Positions 8,395-17,011 are shown, numbered from the stretch's first letter. The stretch: 64,000 nucleotides of DNA from Pseudomonadota bacterium (GCA_020161145.1 JAIUPQ010000004.1:237384-301383); one strand, 5' to 3'. Program-made: numbers and translations. Notes: a model not told the origin generated them from the letters alone.

Positions 8395-9233
8395 CGGTGG
8401 TTGCGCTGCATCATCAGCAGGCGCTCGAACAGGTGCACGTCCTGCTCGTTCTTCAGCAGCGCGCCCACCAGCGGCGGCACCTCGCGCAGCGGCTGGCCGG
8501 CACCCAGGTGTTCGGGGCCGATGCGCTCGGCCAGCAGCAGCCGGATCCAGTCGATCAGCTCGGAGGTGGAGGGTTTTTTCTTCAGCCCGGGCAGGGCGCG
8601 CACATCGAAAAAGCGCTGCAGGGCGGCGCCCAGCAGGTCGCTGGCCAGGCCCGGAAAGTGCACGTCCACGATGCGCTGCATGGTGTCGGCGTCCGGGAAG
8701 GCGATGTAGTGGAAAAAGCAGCGACGCAAAAAGGCGTCGGGCAGGTCTTTCTCGTTGTTGGAGGTGATGAACACCAGCGGCCGGTGGCGGGCGCGGATGG
8801 TCTGGCGCGTCTCGTAGCAGTGGAACTCCATGCGGTCGAGTTCGCGCAGCAAGTCGTTGGGGAATTCGATGTCGGCCTTGTCGATCTCGTCGATCAGCAA
8901 GGCCACCGGCTGCTCGGCCTCGAAGGCCTGCCAGAGCACGCCTTTGACGATGTAGTTGGCGATGTCGTGCACGCGCGCATCGCCCAGCTGGCTGTCGCGC
9001 AGGCGGCTGACGGCGTCGTATTCATACAGGCCTTGCTGGGCCTTGGTGGTGCTCTTGATGTGCCACTCCAGCAGTGGCAGGCCCATGGCGCGAGCCGCTT
9101 GTTCGGCCAGCATGGTCTTGCCGGTGCCGGGCTCGCCCTTGACCAGCAGCGGGCGCTGCAGGGTGGCGGCGGCGTTGACGGCCAGCATCAACTCGGGGGT
9201 GGCGACATAGCCGTCGCTGCCGGTGAATTTCAT
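8391..9233 (-). CDS. MoxR family AAA+ ATPase
   Basis: A 280-residue MoxR-type ATPase with Walker A GEPGTGKT at residues 33-40, Walker B LLIDEIDKAD near residue 110, sensor-1 region FITSNNEKDLPDAFLRRCFFHYI, and a C-terminal lid domain. MoxR proteins act as chaperone-like ATPases together with VWA proteins; the cognate VWA gene is five genes downstream in the same operon. It is the first gene of the minus-strand chain, divergent from the cytochrome c4 gene. Its stop overlaps the next gene by ATGA. The length is typical for the short MoxR subgroup. Confidence 0.93.
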   Translation of the reverse strand: MKFTGSDGYVATPELMLAVNAAATLQRPLLVKGEPGTGKTMLAEQAARAMGLPLLEWHIKSTTKAQQGLYEYDAVSRLRDSQLGDARVHDIANYIVKGVLWQAFEAEQPVALLIDEIDKADIEFPNDLLRELDRMEFHCYETRQTIRARHRPLVFITSNNEKDLPDAFLRRCFFHYIAFPDADTMQRIVDVHFPGLASDLLGAALQRFFDVRALPGLKKKPSTSELIDWIRLLLAERIGPEHLGAGQPLREVPPLVGALLKNEQDVHLFERLLMMQRNHR

Positions 9234-9256
9234 GACGAATGGGCTTGAAGAGAAGT

Positions 9257-9285
9257 CGTTTTCAGTATAGGCGCCACCCTATAAT
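9257..9285 (+). promoter_or_regulatory. Candidate sigma70 promoter of the cytochrome c4 gene
   Basis: A perfect TATAAT sits at 9280-9285, 27 bases upstream of the c4 start codon, in the gap between divergent moxR and c4. The -35 is weak (TTTTCA at 9259-9264 with 15-base spacing, or a less conserved hexamer at 17). An AAAGGAGA ribosome binding site follows at about 9296-9303. Confidence 0.5.
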
Positions 9286-9311
9286 CGCGCCCCGCAAAGG
9301 AGACAAACCCG

Positions 9312-9962
9312 ATGAAGAAGACGAGCTGGATCGTGGGCTTGGCATTGGCCGGCACTCTGGGCGCAGCCACCGCAGCCGACATCAAGGGCGATGCCCAGGC
9401 TGGCGCACAGAAAAACGCCATGTGCATCGGCTGCCACGGCATCCCGGGCTATCACGCCAGCTTTCCGCGGGTCTACAAGGTGCCGATGATTTCGGGCCAG
9501 AAGGCCGACTACATCGCCGCCGCGCTCACCGCCTACCGCAAGGGCGACCGCCGCCATCCCAGCATGCGGGGCATTGCCGGCTCGCTGAGCGACCAGGACA
9601 TCGCCGATCTGGCCGCCTACTACAGCCAGCATGGCCACAGCGACACCGCCGCCGCGCCGCCTGATGCCGCGCTGCCCTCCGCGCTGCAGGACAAGCTCGC
9701 CATCTGCGTGACCTGCCACGGCGCCAACTTCTCCACCCCCACCACGCCGGGGGCGCCGCGGCTGGCCGGCCAGCACGCCGACTACCTGGCCGTGGCCATG
9801 CGCAACTACCAGGCCCCTGGGGCCATGGTGGGCAACAACAATGCCATCATGGCGCCCATGGTCAAAGATCTGCAACCGGCCGACATCCGGGCCATTGCCG
9901 ACTACCTGGGCGGTCTGCCTGGGGAGTTGCACACCATTCCGGAGTCGCGCTTGCGTCGCTGA
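9312..9962 (+). CDS. Diheme cytochrome c4-like protein
   Basis: A 216-residue secreted protein with a Sec signal (IVGLALAGTLGAATAA) and two c-type heme sites, CIGCH at 38-42 and CVTCH at 132-136. They lie in two homologous halves with similar spacing, the layout of cytochrome c4. Methionines that could be axial ligands follow each half (HPSMRGIA, NAIMAPMVK). It would carry electrons in the periplasm to terminal oxidases or denitrification enzymes. Strong Shine-Dalgarno AAAGGAGA. It is transcribed alone, divergent from moxR. Confidence 0.93.
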   Translation: MKKTSWIVGLALAGTLGAATAADIKGDAQAGAQKNAMCIGCHGIPGYHASFPRVYKVPMISGQKADYIAAALTAYRKGDRRHPSMRGIAGSLSDQDIADLAAYYSQHGHSDTAAAPPDAALPSALQDKLAICVTCHGANFSTPTTPGAPRLAGQHADYLAVAMRNYQAPGAMVGNNNAIMAPMVKDLQPADIRAIADYLGGLPGELHTIPESRLRR

Positions 9963-10038
9963 CCCGTCCGGGGGCTAAAGCTGAAGGCCCCAATGGCCGA
10001 AGGCAGTGTGTCGCTCTGGCCTTGGTGCCGACCCTGCC

Positions 10039-11676
10039 ATGCCCTTTTTTCCTTCGTCCAGTCTGCAAACCCGTTTGCTGACCGCCATGGCTGCGGTGGT
10101 GGGCGTGTTTGCGCTGGTGGCGGGCACGCTGCTGTTCATGGCGACCTACCAGCAGGCGCTGGACGAGAGCCACGACGTGCTCGTCGGACTGGGCGCCTCG
10201 GTGGAGCGCACGGCCGCCATAGGCGCCTACGCCGGTGACACCTTGCTGGTGCAGGAGGTGGCGGACGGCCTGGTGCGCAATCCGCTGGTGGCCCAGGTCA
10301 GGGCCGACGCCGGCAAGCTCAAGGTGCGGGCCGGCACCGCGCTCGCCGACGAAGGGCGGGCCATCGTCGTGCCGCTCGATAACCCCTTCGATGCCAGCGA
10401 ACGCCTGGGCCAGCTCGTGCTGCTGCCCGACGCGGTGGCGCTGCGCTCCGCCGCCATGCGGCGCGCCGCGACCCTCAGTGCGCTGCTGGTGGCTCAAGGG
10501 CTGGTCATGGGCTTGTTGCTGCACGTGCTGGTGCGGCGCATGGTCACCGGGCCACTGAGCCGGCTGGCCCAGTGCATGCGCGCCATCAGCCCGGGCACGT
10601 CGGCGCGCATCGAGGTCTTTCACCACCATCAGGACGATGAGATTGGCGTGCTGCGAACCTGCGGCAACCAATTGCTCGACGACGCGCAGGCGGCGCTGGT
10701 CGGCGAGCGCGAGTTGCGGGCCGAGGTCGAACAGATGGGGGCGCAGTACCGCCGCATCTTCGACGCCAGCAGCGCCGGCATCTTCGTGCTGGACGGGCAG
10801 GGCCGGCTCATCGACTGCAATCCCACCGTGGGTCGGCTGCTGAGCCGCTCCGGGATCAAGCCCGACAAGGGCGTCGATTTCTTCTCGCTGTGCTTCAAAG
10901 ACGTGGCGGCGGCGCAGCAGCTGACGCGGCACTCGCGCGAGCGCCGGCGCGCCATGGCCGGCGATCTGGCGCTGCGCGGCGACGACGGCAACCCGACCTG
11001 GGTGCATTGCCTGCTGACCACCACCGAGCGGCTGTACGAGGACGGCGTGCGCAGCCAGACGTTGATCGAGGGGGTGATGTACGACGTCACCGCGCGGCTC
11101 CACGCCGAGGCCGCCGTGCGCCACCGCGCCGACCACGACGCCCTGACCGGCCTGCTCAACCGCGCTGCGCTGGCGCACCGGGTCGAGGGCACCTGCCTGG
11201 CCCATCTGGCCGTGCTCTACCTGGACCTGGACGGCTTCAAGCAGGTCAACGACACCTGGGGCCATACCGCAGGCGACGAGACGCTGCGCATCTGTGCCCA
11301 GCGCATCCAGCAGGTGGTGCGGCGCGACACCGACTGGATCGCCCGCATCGGCGGCGACGAGTTCCTGGTCGTCATGCCGGGCGTGCAGCCCGCCAGCCCC
11401 GTGTTGGCCGCCACCGCGCGCGCGCTGGTGCAGGCGCTGGCCGAGCCGCTGACCCTGCCCGACCTGACCGACACGCCCAGCGTGGCCGTCAGCATCGGCG
11501 TGGCCTGCATGCCCATGCACGGCCACACGTGGGACGAGGTTGTCGAGGCGGCCGACCAGGCCATGTATGCCGTCAAGCAACACGGCAAGAACGGGGTCTG
11601 CATGGCCTGGCCTGGCATCGATCTGGCGCAGCAGCCGACACTCGCCCCCCTCACTGTTTTGACTGCATTGATCTGA
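10039..11676 (+). CDS. Membrane-anchored PAS-GGDEF diguanylate cyclase
   Basis: A 545-residue protein made of a TM helix near residues 10-35, a periplasmic sensor of about 115 residues (CHASE8-like), a second TM near 150-175, a HAMP-like linker, a PAS domain (FDASSAGIFVLDGQGRLIDCNPTVGRLL) and a C-terminal GGDEF domain with intact GGDEF at about 438-442. An inhibitory I-site RxxD (RDTD) sits five residues before GGDEF, so product feedback is expected. It makes cyclic di-GMP. Start chosen at MPFFPSSS rather than 11 codons upstream because of the position of the first TM. An HD-GYP phosphodiesterase follows after 5 bases. Confidence 0.92.
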   Translation: MPFFPSSSLQTRLLTAMAAVVGVFALVAGTLLFMATYQQALDESHDVLVGLGASVERTAAIGAYAGDTLLVQEVADGLVRNPLVAQVRADAGKLKVRAGTALADEGRAIVVPLDNPFDASERLGQLVLLPDAVALRSAAMRRAATLSALLVAQGLVMGLLLHVLVRRMVTGPLSRLAQCMRAISPGTSARIEVFHHHQDDEIGVLRTCGNQLLDDAQAALVGERELRAEVEQMGAQYRRIFDASSAGIFVLDGQGRLIDCNPTVGRLLSRSGIKPDKGVDFFSLCFKDVAAAQQLTRHSRERRRAMAGDLALRGDDGNPTWVHCLLTTTERLYEDGVRSQTLIEGVMYDVTARLHAEAAVRHRADHDALTGLLNRAALAHRVEGTCLAHLAVLYLDLDGFKQVNDTWGHTAGDETLRICAQRIQQVVRRDTDWIARIGGDEFLVVMPGVQPASPVLAATARALVQALAEPLTLPDLTDTPSVAVSIGVACMPMHGHTWDEVVEAADQAMYAVKQHGKNGVCMAWPGIDLAQQPTLAPLTVLTALI

Positions 11677-11681
11677 GCGCC

Positions 11682-12902
11682 ATGTTGAAGCGAATTCCTC
11701 TGCAAGACGTGCGCCTGGGCATGTACCTTCACTCGTTGGAGGGCGCATGGCTCAACCACCCGTTCTGGCGCACCCGGTTCCTGATCGACGACCCCGAGGT
11801 GCTGACCAAGCTGCATGCCGCCAACGTGGAGGGCGTGTGGATCGACGTGAGCAAGGGCAAGGACGTGGCCGACCCGGCCGGTGGCCTGCCCAAGGCCGCG
11901 CCGCCGACGGTGCCTGCCGGGCCGCAGGCGGCGCCGGTGCAGGCGCCGGCTGCGCCCGCCGACACCTGCACGCTGCAAGATGAGCTGGCGCGCGCCAAGG
12001 TGCTGTTCGAGCACAGCCGGGGCCAGATGGAGTCGATGTTCAACGAGGCGCGCCTGGGCCGCGTCGTCTCCAACGAAGCCTGTCAGCAACTGGTGGGCGA
12101 CATCACCGACTCGGTGTTCCGCCAATCGCAGGCGCTGCTCAGCCTGGCGCGCATCAAGACCGCCGACGACTACACCTACATGCACTCGGTGGCGGTGTGC
12201 GCGCTGATGGTGGCGCTGGGGCGCGAGCTGGGGCTGGACAGGGCCGACTGCGAGGCCGCCGGCAACGCCGGCCTGTTCCACGACCTGGGCAAGGCGCAGA
12301 TGCCGCTGGCGGTCCTGAACAAGCCCGGCAAGCTCACCGACGCCGAGTTCGCCATCATCAAGACCCACCCCCAGGCCGGCTACGACCTGATGGTGCAAAC
12401 GGAGGGCGCACCGCCGCGCACGCTGGACGTGGTGCTGCACCACCACGAGAAGTTCGACGGCTCGGGCTACCCGCACGGCCTGGCCGGCGAGGCCATCAGC
12501 CCGTTTGCGCGCATGGGCGCGATCTGCGACGTCTATGACGCCATCACCTCCAACCGCTGCTACAAGCCGGGCTGGGACCCGGCCGAATCCATCGCCCGCA
12601 TGGCCAGTTGGCAAGGCCATTTCGATCCGGTGATCTTCAAGGCCTTCGTCAAAAGCCTGGGCATCTATCCGGTGGGCTCGCTGGTGCGGCTCAGGTCGGG
12701 CCGGCTGGCGGTGGTGGCGCAGGTCTTCCCCGAGGCGCTGACCAAGCCGCTGGTCAAGGCGTTCTACTCCACCTCGGGCAACATGCCCATCGCCGTGCGG
12801 GAGATGGACTTGCGCCGCAGCAACGACCACATCGTCGGGCGCGAGCAGCCCGAGGCCTGGGGCTTCAAGAACCTGGACGCGATCTGGCAGGGGACGGTGT
12901 AG
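11682..12902 (+). CDS. HD-GYP domain cyclic di-GMP phosphodiesterase
   Basis: A 406-residue cytoplasmic protein. The N-terminal DUF3391-like segment (MLKRIPLQDVRLGMYLHSLEG) is followed by a Pro/Ala-rich linker and a full HD-GYP domain: HDLGK near residue 200 and HHHEKFDGSGYPHGL near 251-265, both catalytic signatures intact, then YDAITSNRCYK. It would hydrolyse cyclic di-GMP, opposing the cyclase encoded 5 bases upstream. Its 3' end overlaps the convergent gntR-type gene by 38 bases. Confidence 0.93.
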   Translation: MLKRIPLQDVRLGMYLHSLEGAWLNHPFWRTRFLIDDPEVLTKLHAANVEGVWIDVSKGKDVADPAGGLPKAAPPTVPAGPQAAPVQAPAAPADTCTLQDELARAKVLFEHSRGQMESMFNEARLGRVVSNEACQQLVGDITDSVFRQSQALLSLARIKTADDYTYMHSVAVCALMVALGRELGLDRADCEAAGNAGLFHDLGKAQMPLAVLNKPGKLTDAEFAIIKTHPQAGYDLMVQTEGAPPRTLDVVLHHHEKFDGSGYPHGLAGEAISPFARMGAICDVYDAITSNRCYKPGWDPAESIARMASWQGHFDPVIFKAFVKSLGIYPVGSLVRLRSGRLAVVAQVFPEALTKPLVKAFYSTSGNMPIAVREMDLRRSNDHIVGREQPEAWGFKNLDAIWQGTV

Positions 12903-13599
12903 GCGCGTCCTTGCTGCGCAAGGCCTGGAGCACCAGGTCGGCGGTGGCGCGGATGTGCCATTCCAGGGCCAGCGCGGCCCGCAGCTCGTTGCCGGTCATG
13001 GCGCCGTCGTAGATTTCGCGGTGCTCGGCGTGCACGTCACGCTGGGTGCCGGGCAGGTTGATGGCGTAGCGGCGGTAACGCTCACCCTGGCGCGCCAGCG
13101 TGCTCAGCAGCCGCACCGTCCAGGGCGACGCGTGGCCGGCCAGCAAGGCCACGTGAAAGCGGGTGTTCTGCCGCTCCCAGGCCGCGGCCTGGGCCGGCTG
13201 CAGCGGCTGCTCCAGCAGCGACAGCTCGTGCCAGGCCTGCTGCAGCTGCTCGCGCCAGCCGCTGCCACCCGCGCGGATGGACAGGCGCAGCGCGTCGATC
13301 TCGATGTGGATGCGCAGCCGGGTCAGATCGGCCAGATCGGCCGCCGCGATGGGCGCCACGCTAAAACCGCGCTGGCCCTGGACGTCCACCAGCGCGTCGC
13401 TGACCAGGCGGGTGAGGGCCTCGCGCAGCGTGCCGGCGCTCACACCGTAGCGGGTCTTCAAGTGCTCGACGCGCAGCTTCTCGCCCGGGGCGAGCTGGCC
13501 GCTGATGATGTCGTCACGCAGCTGCGTGTAGGCGCGCTCAATCAGGGTGAGGCAGGGCGGACTCGGGTCGCTGGGGCTGTGGACGGGGCGCTTGGCCAT
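12865..13599 (-). CDS. GntR/FadR-family transcriptional regulator, AphS/PhcS-like candidate repressor of phenol genes
   Basis: A 244-residue regulator with an N-terminal winged helix (LRDDIISGQLAPGEKLRVEHL, TLREALTRLVSDALV) and a C-terminal FCD domain with metal/ligand-type histidines (ENTRFH-like NTRFHVALL, AEHREIYDGA, WHIRATADL). In Comamonas testosteroni a GntR-family protein (AphS/PhcS) represses phenol hydroxylase genes, and this gene sits next to the DmpR-type activator, so the same role is inferred. A different aromatic-acid ligand cannot be excluded. It is convergent with the HD-GYP gene and overlaps its last 38 bases. Confidence 0.8.
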   Translation of the reverse strand: MAKRPVHSPSDPSPPCLTLIERAYTQLRDDIISGQLAPGEKLRVEHLKTRYGVSAGTLREALTRLVSDALVDVQGQRGFSVAPIAAADLADLTRLRIHIEIDALRLSIRAGGSGWREQLQQAWHELSLLEQPLQPAQAAAWERQNTRFHVALLAGHASPWTVRLLSTLARQGERYRRYAINLPGTQRDVHAEHREIYDGAMTGNELRAALALEWHIRATADLVLQALRSKDAPTPSPARSRPGS

Positions 13600-13684
13600 G
13601 GGTTCTCAAGAAAATGAAGGGCCGCTCCCGGGTTTTCTTGACCCCCTTCGGGGGCCTGACGCGCAGCGGCAGGTTGGGGGGTGC

Positions 13685-15385
13685 TCAGGACTGGGGATTG
13701 CGCAGCTTGTTCAGACGGTAACTCAACTGCGGCCGCGTCAGGCCCAGCAGGCGGGCGGCGGCAGCCAGATTGCCCTGGCTGCGGGCCACGGCCTCCTCGA
13801 TCAAGGTGGCTTCCAGCGCGTGCAGATCGAGGGGGTCTGCCAGCAGCGCCTGCACCAGCCTGGGGTCGCAGGCCGGGGCCTGGGCGGCGTACAGGCGGCC
13901 CGAGGGCGCCAGCGTATGGCCGGCCACCTCCAGCGCGTCCAGCGCATCCTGCGCCAACAGGTGGGCGGCATCGATGGGCTCGCCTGCCGTGGCCAGGATG
14001 ACGGCGCGCTCGATCAGGTTCTCCATCTCGCGCACATTGCCCGGCCAGTCGTGCCGGCGCAGCGCATGCAGGGCGCGATCGGTGAAGCCGGCCAGATGCT
14101 TGTCATGCCGGGCGATGTAGCGCGCCAGCAGGTGCAGCGCCAGCGGCTCGATGTCGTCCGGGCGCTCGCGCAGCGGCGGCACGCGGATGGGGTAGACGTT
14201 GAGGCGGTAGTACAGGTCTTGCCGGAAGCGGCCGGCCTGCACGGCTGCGGCCAGATCGACGTGGGTGGCGGTGATCACGCGCACGTCCACCTGGCGCGGC
14301 CTTGCGCTGCCCAGGCGCTCGATCTGGCCGTCCTGCAGCACGCGCAGCAGCTTGGCCTGAGCCGCCAGCGGCAGCTCGCCCAGCTCGTCGAGGAACAGCG
14401 TGCCGCCATCGGCGCGCTCGAAGCGGCCTGCGCGTGCCGCGTCGGCGCCCGTGTAGGCGCCGCGCTCGGCGCCGAACAGCTCCGACTCGATCAGATCGCC
14501 CGGCAGCGCCGCGCAGTTGACGGCCACAAACGGCTGGGCCGAACGCGCCGAGAGCGCATGCAGCGCACGCGCGAAGCGCTCCTTGCCCACGCCGGTCTCG
14601 CCCGTCAACAGCACCGACACCTGGGTCGCGGCCGCCTTGCGCAGCAGCAACGCCGCCGCCTTGAAGGCCTGCGACTGCCCGATCAGCGGCCCCAGCGCAT
14701 CGGCCGGTGGCTCGGCCGAAGCCGCGTGATCGGCCTCGGGCGGCAATGGCGGGCCACCGGCCGGGGGCAGGGCTTCGGGTGCGTAGTCGCTGGCCATCAG
14801 GTCGCCGTCCTCCCAGTCGGCTTGTGGGCGACCCTCGATCAGGCAGTGGTCGCTGCCGCAGGCGGCGCATTGCATTTCCTTGTACAGCACGGGCCGGCCC
14901 ATGAAGGCGCTGGTGTAGCCCGAGGCATAGCCCATCAACGACCAGCACACCGGCTCGATCTGCGGGCCTTGGGCGCGCACATGGGTTTCCACCTCCCAGG
15001 AGTGGTCCCAGCGAAAGCGGCCGAGGTAGTGGCCGCTGGCCAGATCCAGCTCCAGATGCTCGTAGGTGACCTTGGCCGCCCCTTCCAGCATGTGCAGCTG
15101 CGGCCCCACGGCAAACATGGCAAAGCTGCTGGCGTCGGCGCGCACCTGGCGCGCCAGCGCCGCATCGCGCGCACCGGCGGCATAGCCGGTGCGCAGCAGC
15201 AGCCGGCGCGTGGCCGCCGGCCCCACGGCGCGCATCAGTTCGCTGCGCAGCGTGCCCAGCGCCGCCGCATGCACCAGCAGCATGCGCTGACCGGCCAGCC
15301 AGATGCGGCCATCGTTTGCCGCGAACTGCACCATGCGGCGCAGGTCGGCGTCGGAGGGCATGGGCGTGTACTTGGGTTGGGCCAT
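13685..15385 (-). CDS. dmpR: DmpR/XylR-family sigma54-dependent activator of phenol degradation
   Basis: A 566-residue enhancer-binding protein. Residues 1-about 215 contain the XylR_N sensory domain and V4R region with the Cys-rich [16 protein letters not shown] zinc segment. The AAA+ domain has Walker A GETGVGKE, the sigma54-contact loop GAYTGA (variant of GAFTGA) and Walker [13 protein letters not shown]. The C terminus is a Fis-type HTH ([20 protein letters not shown]). Phenols bind the sensor and switch on sigma54 transcription of the divergent dmp operon. Start at [12 protein letters not shown] is preferred over an 11-codon extension by similarity to family N termini. A palindrome lies about 20 bases upstream of the start. 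Confidence 0.93.
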   Translation of the reverse strand: MAQPKYTPMPSDADLRRMVQFAANDGRIWLAGQRMLLVHAAALGTLRSELMRAVGPAATRRLLLRTGYAAGARDAALARQVRADASSFAMFAVGPQLHMLEGAAKVTYEHLELDLASGHYLGRFRWDHSWEVETHVRAQGPQIEPVCWSLMGYASGYTSAFMGRPVLYKEMQCAACGSDHCLIEGRPQADWEDGDLMASDYAPEALPPAGGPPLPPEADHAASAEPPADALGPLIGQSQAFKAAALLLRKAAATQVSVLLTGETGVGKERFARALHALSARSAQPFVAVNCAALPGDLIESELFGAERGAYTGADAARAGRFERADGGTLFLDELGELPLAAQAKLLRVLQDGQIERLGSARPRQVDVRVITATHVDLAAAVQAGRFRQDLYYRLNVYPIRVPPLRERPDDIEPLALHLLARYIARHDKHLAGFTDRALHALRRHDWPGNVREMENLIERAVILATAGEPIDAAHLLAQDALDALEVAGHTLAPSGRLYAAQAPACDPRLVQALLADPLDLHALEATLIEEAVARSQGNLAAAARLLGLTRPQLSYRLNKLRNPQS

Positions 15386-15403
15386 GGTCAGAGGTCTTGG
15401 GCA

Positions 15404-15415
15404 AATTATCGATAA
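15404..15415. promoter_or_regulatory. Candidate operator 1 (TTATCGATAA palindrome) near the dmpR start
   Basis: The sequence AATTATCGATAA contains the perfect 10-bp palindrome TTATCGATAA at 15406-15415. The 11-mer AATTATCGATA recurs at 15611-15621. This copy lies about 20 bases upstream of the activator's start codon, where a repressor would block activator expression. Binding by the nearby GntR protein is inference. Confidence 0.45.
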
Positions 15416-15579
15416 CAAGGCGGCGTGGTGGGTGAAGGTGCGGGTTTCCGATGGGGACGTCGAACTTCATCAAATCATCACATTCAGCCCGTTGGCTCGC
15501 CTATTTCGTCATATTTTGAAGGTGTAGCGCTCGAATTGGCCTAGGGTTGACCCCGAGACGATGGTTGTGACGTGTTGGT

Positions 15580-15595
15580 GGGCCTTGGCTTTGCA
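15580..15595 (+). promoter_or_regulatory. Candidate sigma54 (-24/-12) promoter of the phenol operon
   Basis: GGGCCTTGGCTTTGCA has GG at 15581-15582 and GC at 15593-15594 with the required 10-base spacing, and the -12 element TTTGCA matches TTGCW. Transcription would start near 15606, leaving room for the ribosome site at 15651-15655. The next candidate, at 15631-15645, has 9-base spacing and would start downstream of that ribosome site. Upstream activator sites for DmpR are not obvious by eye. Confidence 0.55.
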
Positions 15596-15610
15596 CAGGG
15601 AATACCCTTT

Positions 15611-15621
15611 AATTATCGATA
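15611..15621. promoter_or_regulatory. Candidate operator 2 (AATTATCGATA) just after the predicted dmp transcription start
   Basis: A second copy of the 11-mer seen at 15404-15414, placed about 5 bases downstream of the inferred sigma54 start site. This is a classical roadblock position for a repressor. The copy is slightly less symmetric at its right flank (ATATT instead of ATAAC). Confidence 0.4.
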
Positions 15622-15660
15622 TTTTAGCCCTGGCTGCCCCTTGCTGGCACGGAGGCTGCA

Positions 15661-15675
15661 ATGACTGGGGCATGA
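15661..15675 (+). CDS. Possible 4-codon leader minicistron (MTGA) coupled to dmpK
   Basis: A GGAGG ribosome site at 15651-15655 is ideally spaced (5 bases) from ATG 15661, which opens a four-codon frame ATG ACT GGG GCA TGA. Its TGA overlaps the dmpK start as ATGA. dmpK itself has GGAGG 16 bases away, which is too far. This suggests dmpK is translated by re-initiation after the minicistron. It is a sequence observation only; no conservation data. Confidence 0.35.
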   Translation: MTGA

Positions 15676-15968
15676 ACGCTGCACCCCCCTTGGTCGACCT
15701 GCCCCCGGACTGGGACGTCCGGCGCCGCTACGTGCGCCTCACGCAGACCCACCCCAACGGCATGGTGACGTTCGAGTTCGCCGTGGGCGAGCCTGGCCTG
15801 TTCGTCGAGATGGTGATGCCGCGCGCGGCGTTCGACTGTTTCTGTGCCGACCAGGGCGTCGTGCCCACCCACGGTGGCCTGCCCGCGCCGACCGCCGATC
15901 GCGCGGACCTGGCCTGGGGCTGGCACCTGCGCGACGTGCGTGCGCGCTCGGGCAACCACCCCACCTGA
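15672..15968 (+). CDS. dmpK: Phenol hydroxylase assembly/regulatory subunit
   Basis: A 98-residue protein of the DmpK/PhyA family: RRRYVRLTQTHPNGMVTFEFAVGEPGLFVEMVMPRAAFDCFCA matches the family core, with the characteristic late tryptophan-rich LAWGWHLRDV. DmpK aids assembly of active oxygenase, possibly iron insertion, and is not needed for catalysis itself. It is the first structural gene of the operon, with a coupled minicistron in front (see 15661). Confidence 0.88.
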   Translation: MNAAPPLVDLPPDWDVRRRYVRLTQTHPNGMVTFEFAVGEPGLFVEMVMPRAAFDCFCADQGVVPTHGGLPAPTADRADLAWGWHLRDVRARSGNHPT

Positions 15969-15998
15969 CCCCACCCCACCCCGAGGAGACCACCCGCC

Positions 15999-16994
15999 AT
16001 GCAGATCGACCTTCGCACCGTCAGCATCACGCCGCTGAGGCAGACCTTCAGCCACGTGGCCGACCGCCTGGGGGCCGACAAGGCCGCCTCGCGCTACATC
16101 GAGGCCACGATGGACGTGCAGCCGACCGTCAACTACCACTACCGCCCCACCTGGGATCCGGCGCACGAGCTGTTCGACGCGGCGCGCACCCAGATCGTGA
16201 TGCGCGACTGGTATGCCCTCAAAGACCCGCGCCAGTACTACTACGGCGCCTACACCCAGGCCCGGGCGCGGATGCAGGAGACGGCCGAGGCCGACTTCAC
16301 CTTCGTCGAGGAGCGGGGCCTGGCGGACCGCTACGACGACGCCGCCCGCCGCACGGCGCTGGACTTCTACGTGCCGCTGCGCCACGTGGCCTGGGGCGCC
16401 AACATGAATGGCGCCGCCATGTGCGCCTACGGCTATGGCACGGCCATCACCCAGCCTTGCCTGTACGCGGCCATGGACCAGCTCGGCATGGCGCAATACC
16501 TGACGCGGCTGGGACTGCTGCTGGGCAGCCAGGGCGAGCTGGAGGCGGGCAAGCAGGCCTGGCTGGCGGCGCCGGCCTGGCAGCCGCTGCGCCGCTACGT
16601 GGAAGACACGCTGGTGCTCAAGGACTGGTTCGAGCTGTTTGTGGCGCAAAGCGTGGTGCTGGACGGGCTGCTGTTTGGTCTGGCCTACAAGGAAGTGGAC
16701 ACCGAGCTGTCCCACCAGGCCGGGCCGGTGGTGTCCATGCTGACGCGCTTTCAGGCCGAGTGGTTCCAGGAGCACACCAAATGGGTGGACACCGTGGTCA
16801 AGGCGGTGGCCGCAGAGAGCGAGGCCAACCGCGCGCTGCTGGCCGGCTGGGTGGTGCACTGGCGTGCGCGCGCTCGCGAGGCGCTCGAGCCGATGGCGCA
16901 ACTGGCGCTGGAGACCGGGGCCGCCCAGGCCGCGCTCGATCGCGTCGCCGCCGTCCTGGATGCCCGTCTGGCCAAGGCCGGACTCGCCGTTTGA
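15999..16994 (+). CDS. dmpL: Phenol hydroxylase oxygenase beta subunit
   Basis: A 331-residue beta subunit of the soluble diiron monooxygenase family (DmpL/TouE/TbuA2-like). It has the expected ferritin-like helical fold without the ligand set: DPRQYYYGAYTQARARMQE, LRHVAWGANMNGAAMCAYGYGT, DWFELFVAQSVVLDGLLFG. It forms the (alpha-beta-gamma)2 hydroxylase with DmpN and DmpO. A GGAGA ribosome site precedes the ATG. The dmpM gene follows after 17 bases. Confidence 0.95.
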   Translation: MQIDLRTVSITPLRQTFSHVADRLGADKAASRYIEATMDVQPTVNYHYRPTWDPAHELFDAARTQIVMRDWYALKDPRQYYYGAYTQARARMQETAEADFTFVEERGLADRYDDAARRTALDFYVPLRHVAWGANMNGAAMCAYGYGTAITQPCLYAAMDQLGMAQYLTRLGLLLGSQGELEAGKQAWLAAPAWQPLRRYVEDTLVLKDWFELFVAQSVVLDGLLFGLAYKEVDTELSHQAGPVVSMLTRFQAEWFQEHTKWVDTVVKAVAAESEANRALLAGWVVHWRARAREALEPMAQLALETGAAQAALDRVAAVLDARLAKAGLAV

Positions 16995-17011
16995 TGACCA
17001 GGGAGAGCGCC

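Noticed and set aside
15631-15645. TGGCTGCCCCTTGCT as the sigma54 promoter
   Set aside because: GG to GC spacing is 9, not 10, and transcription would begin downstream of the only good ribosome site. The site at 15580-15595 fits better.
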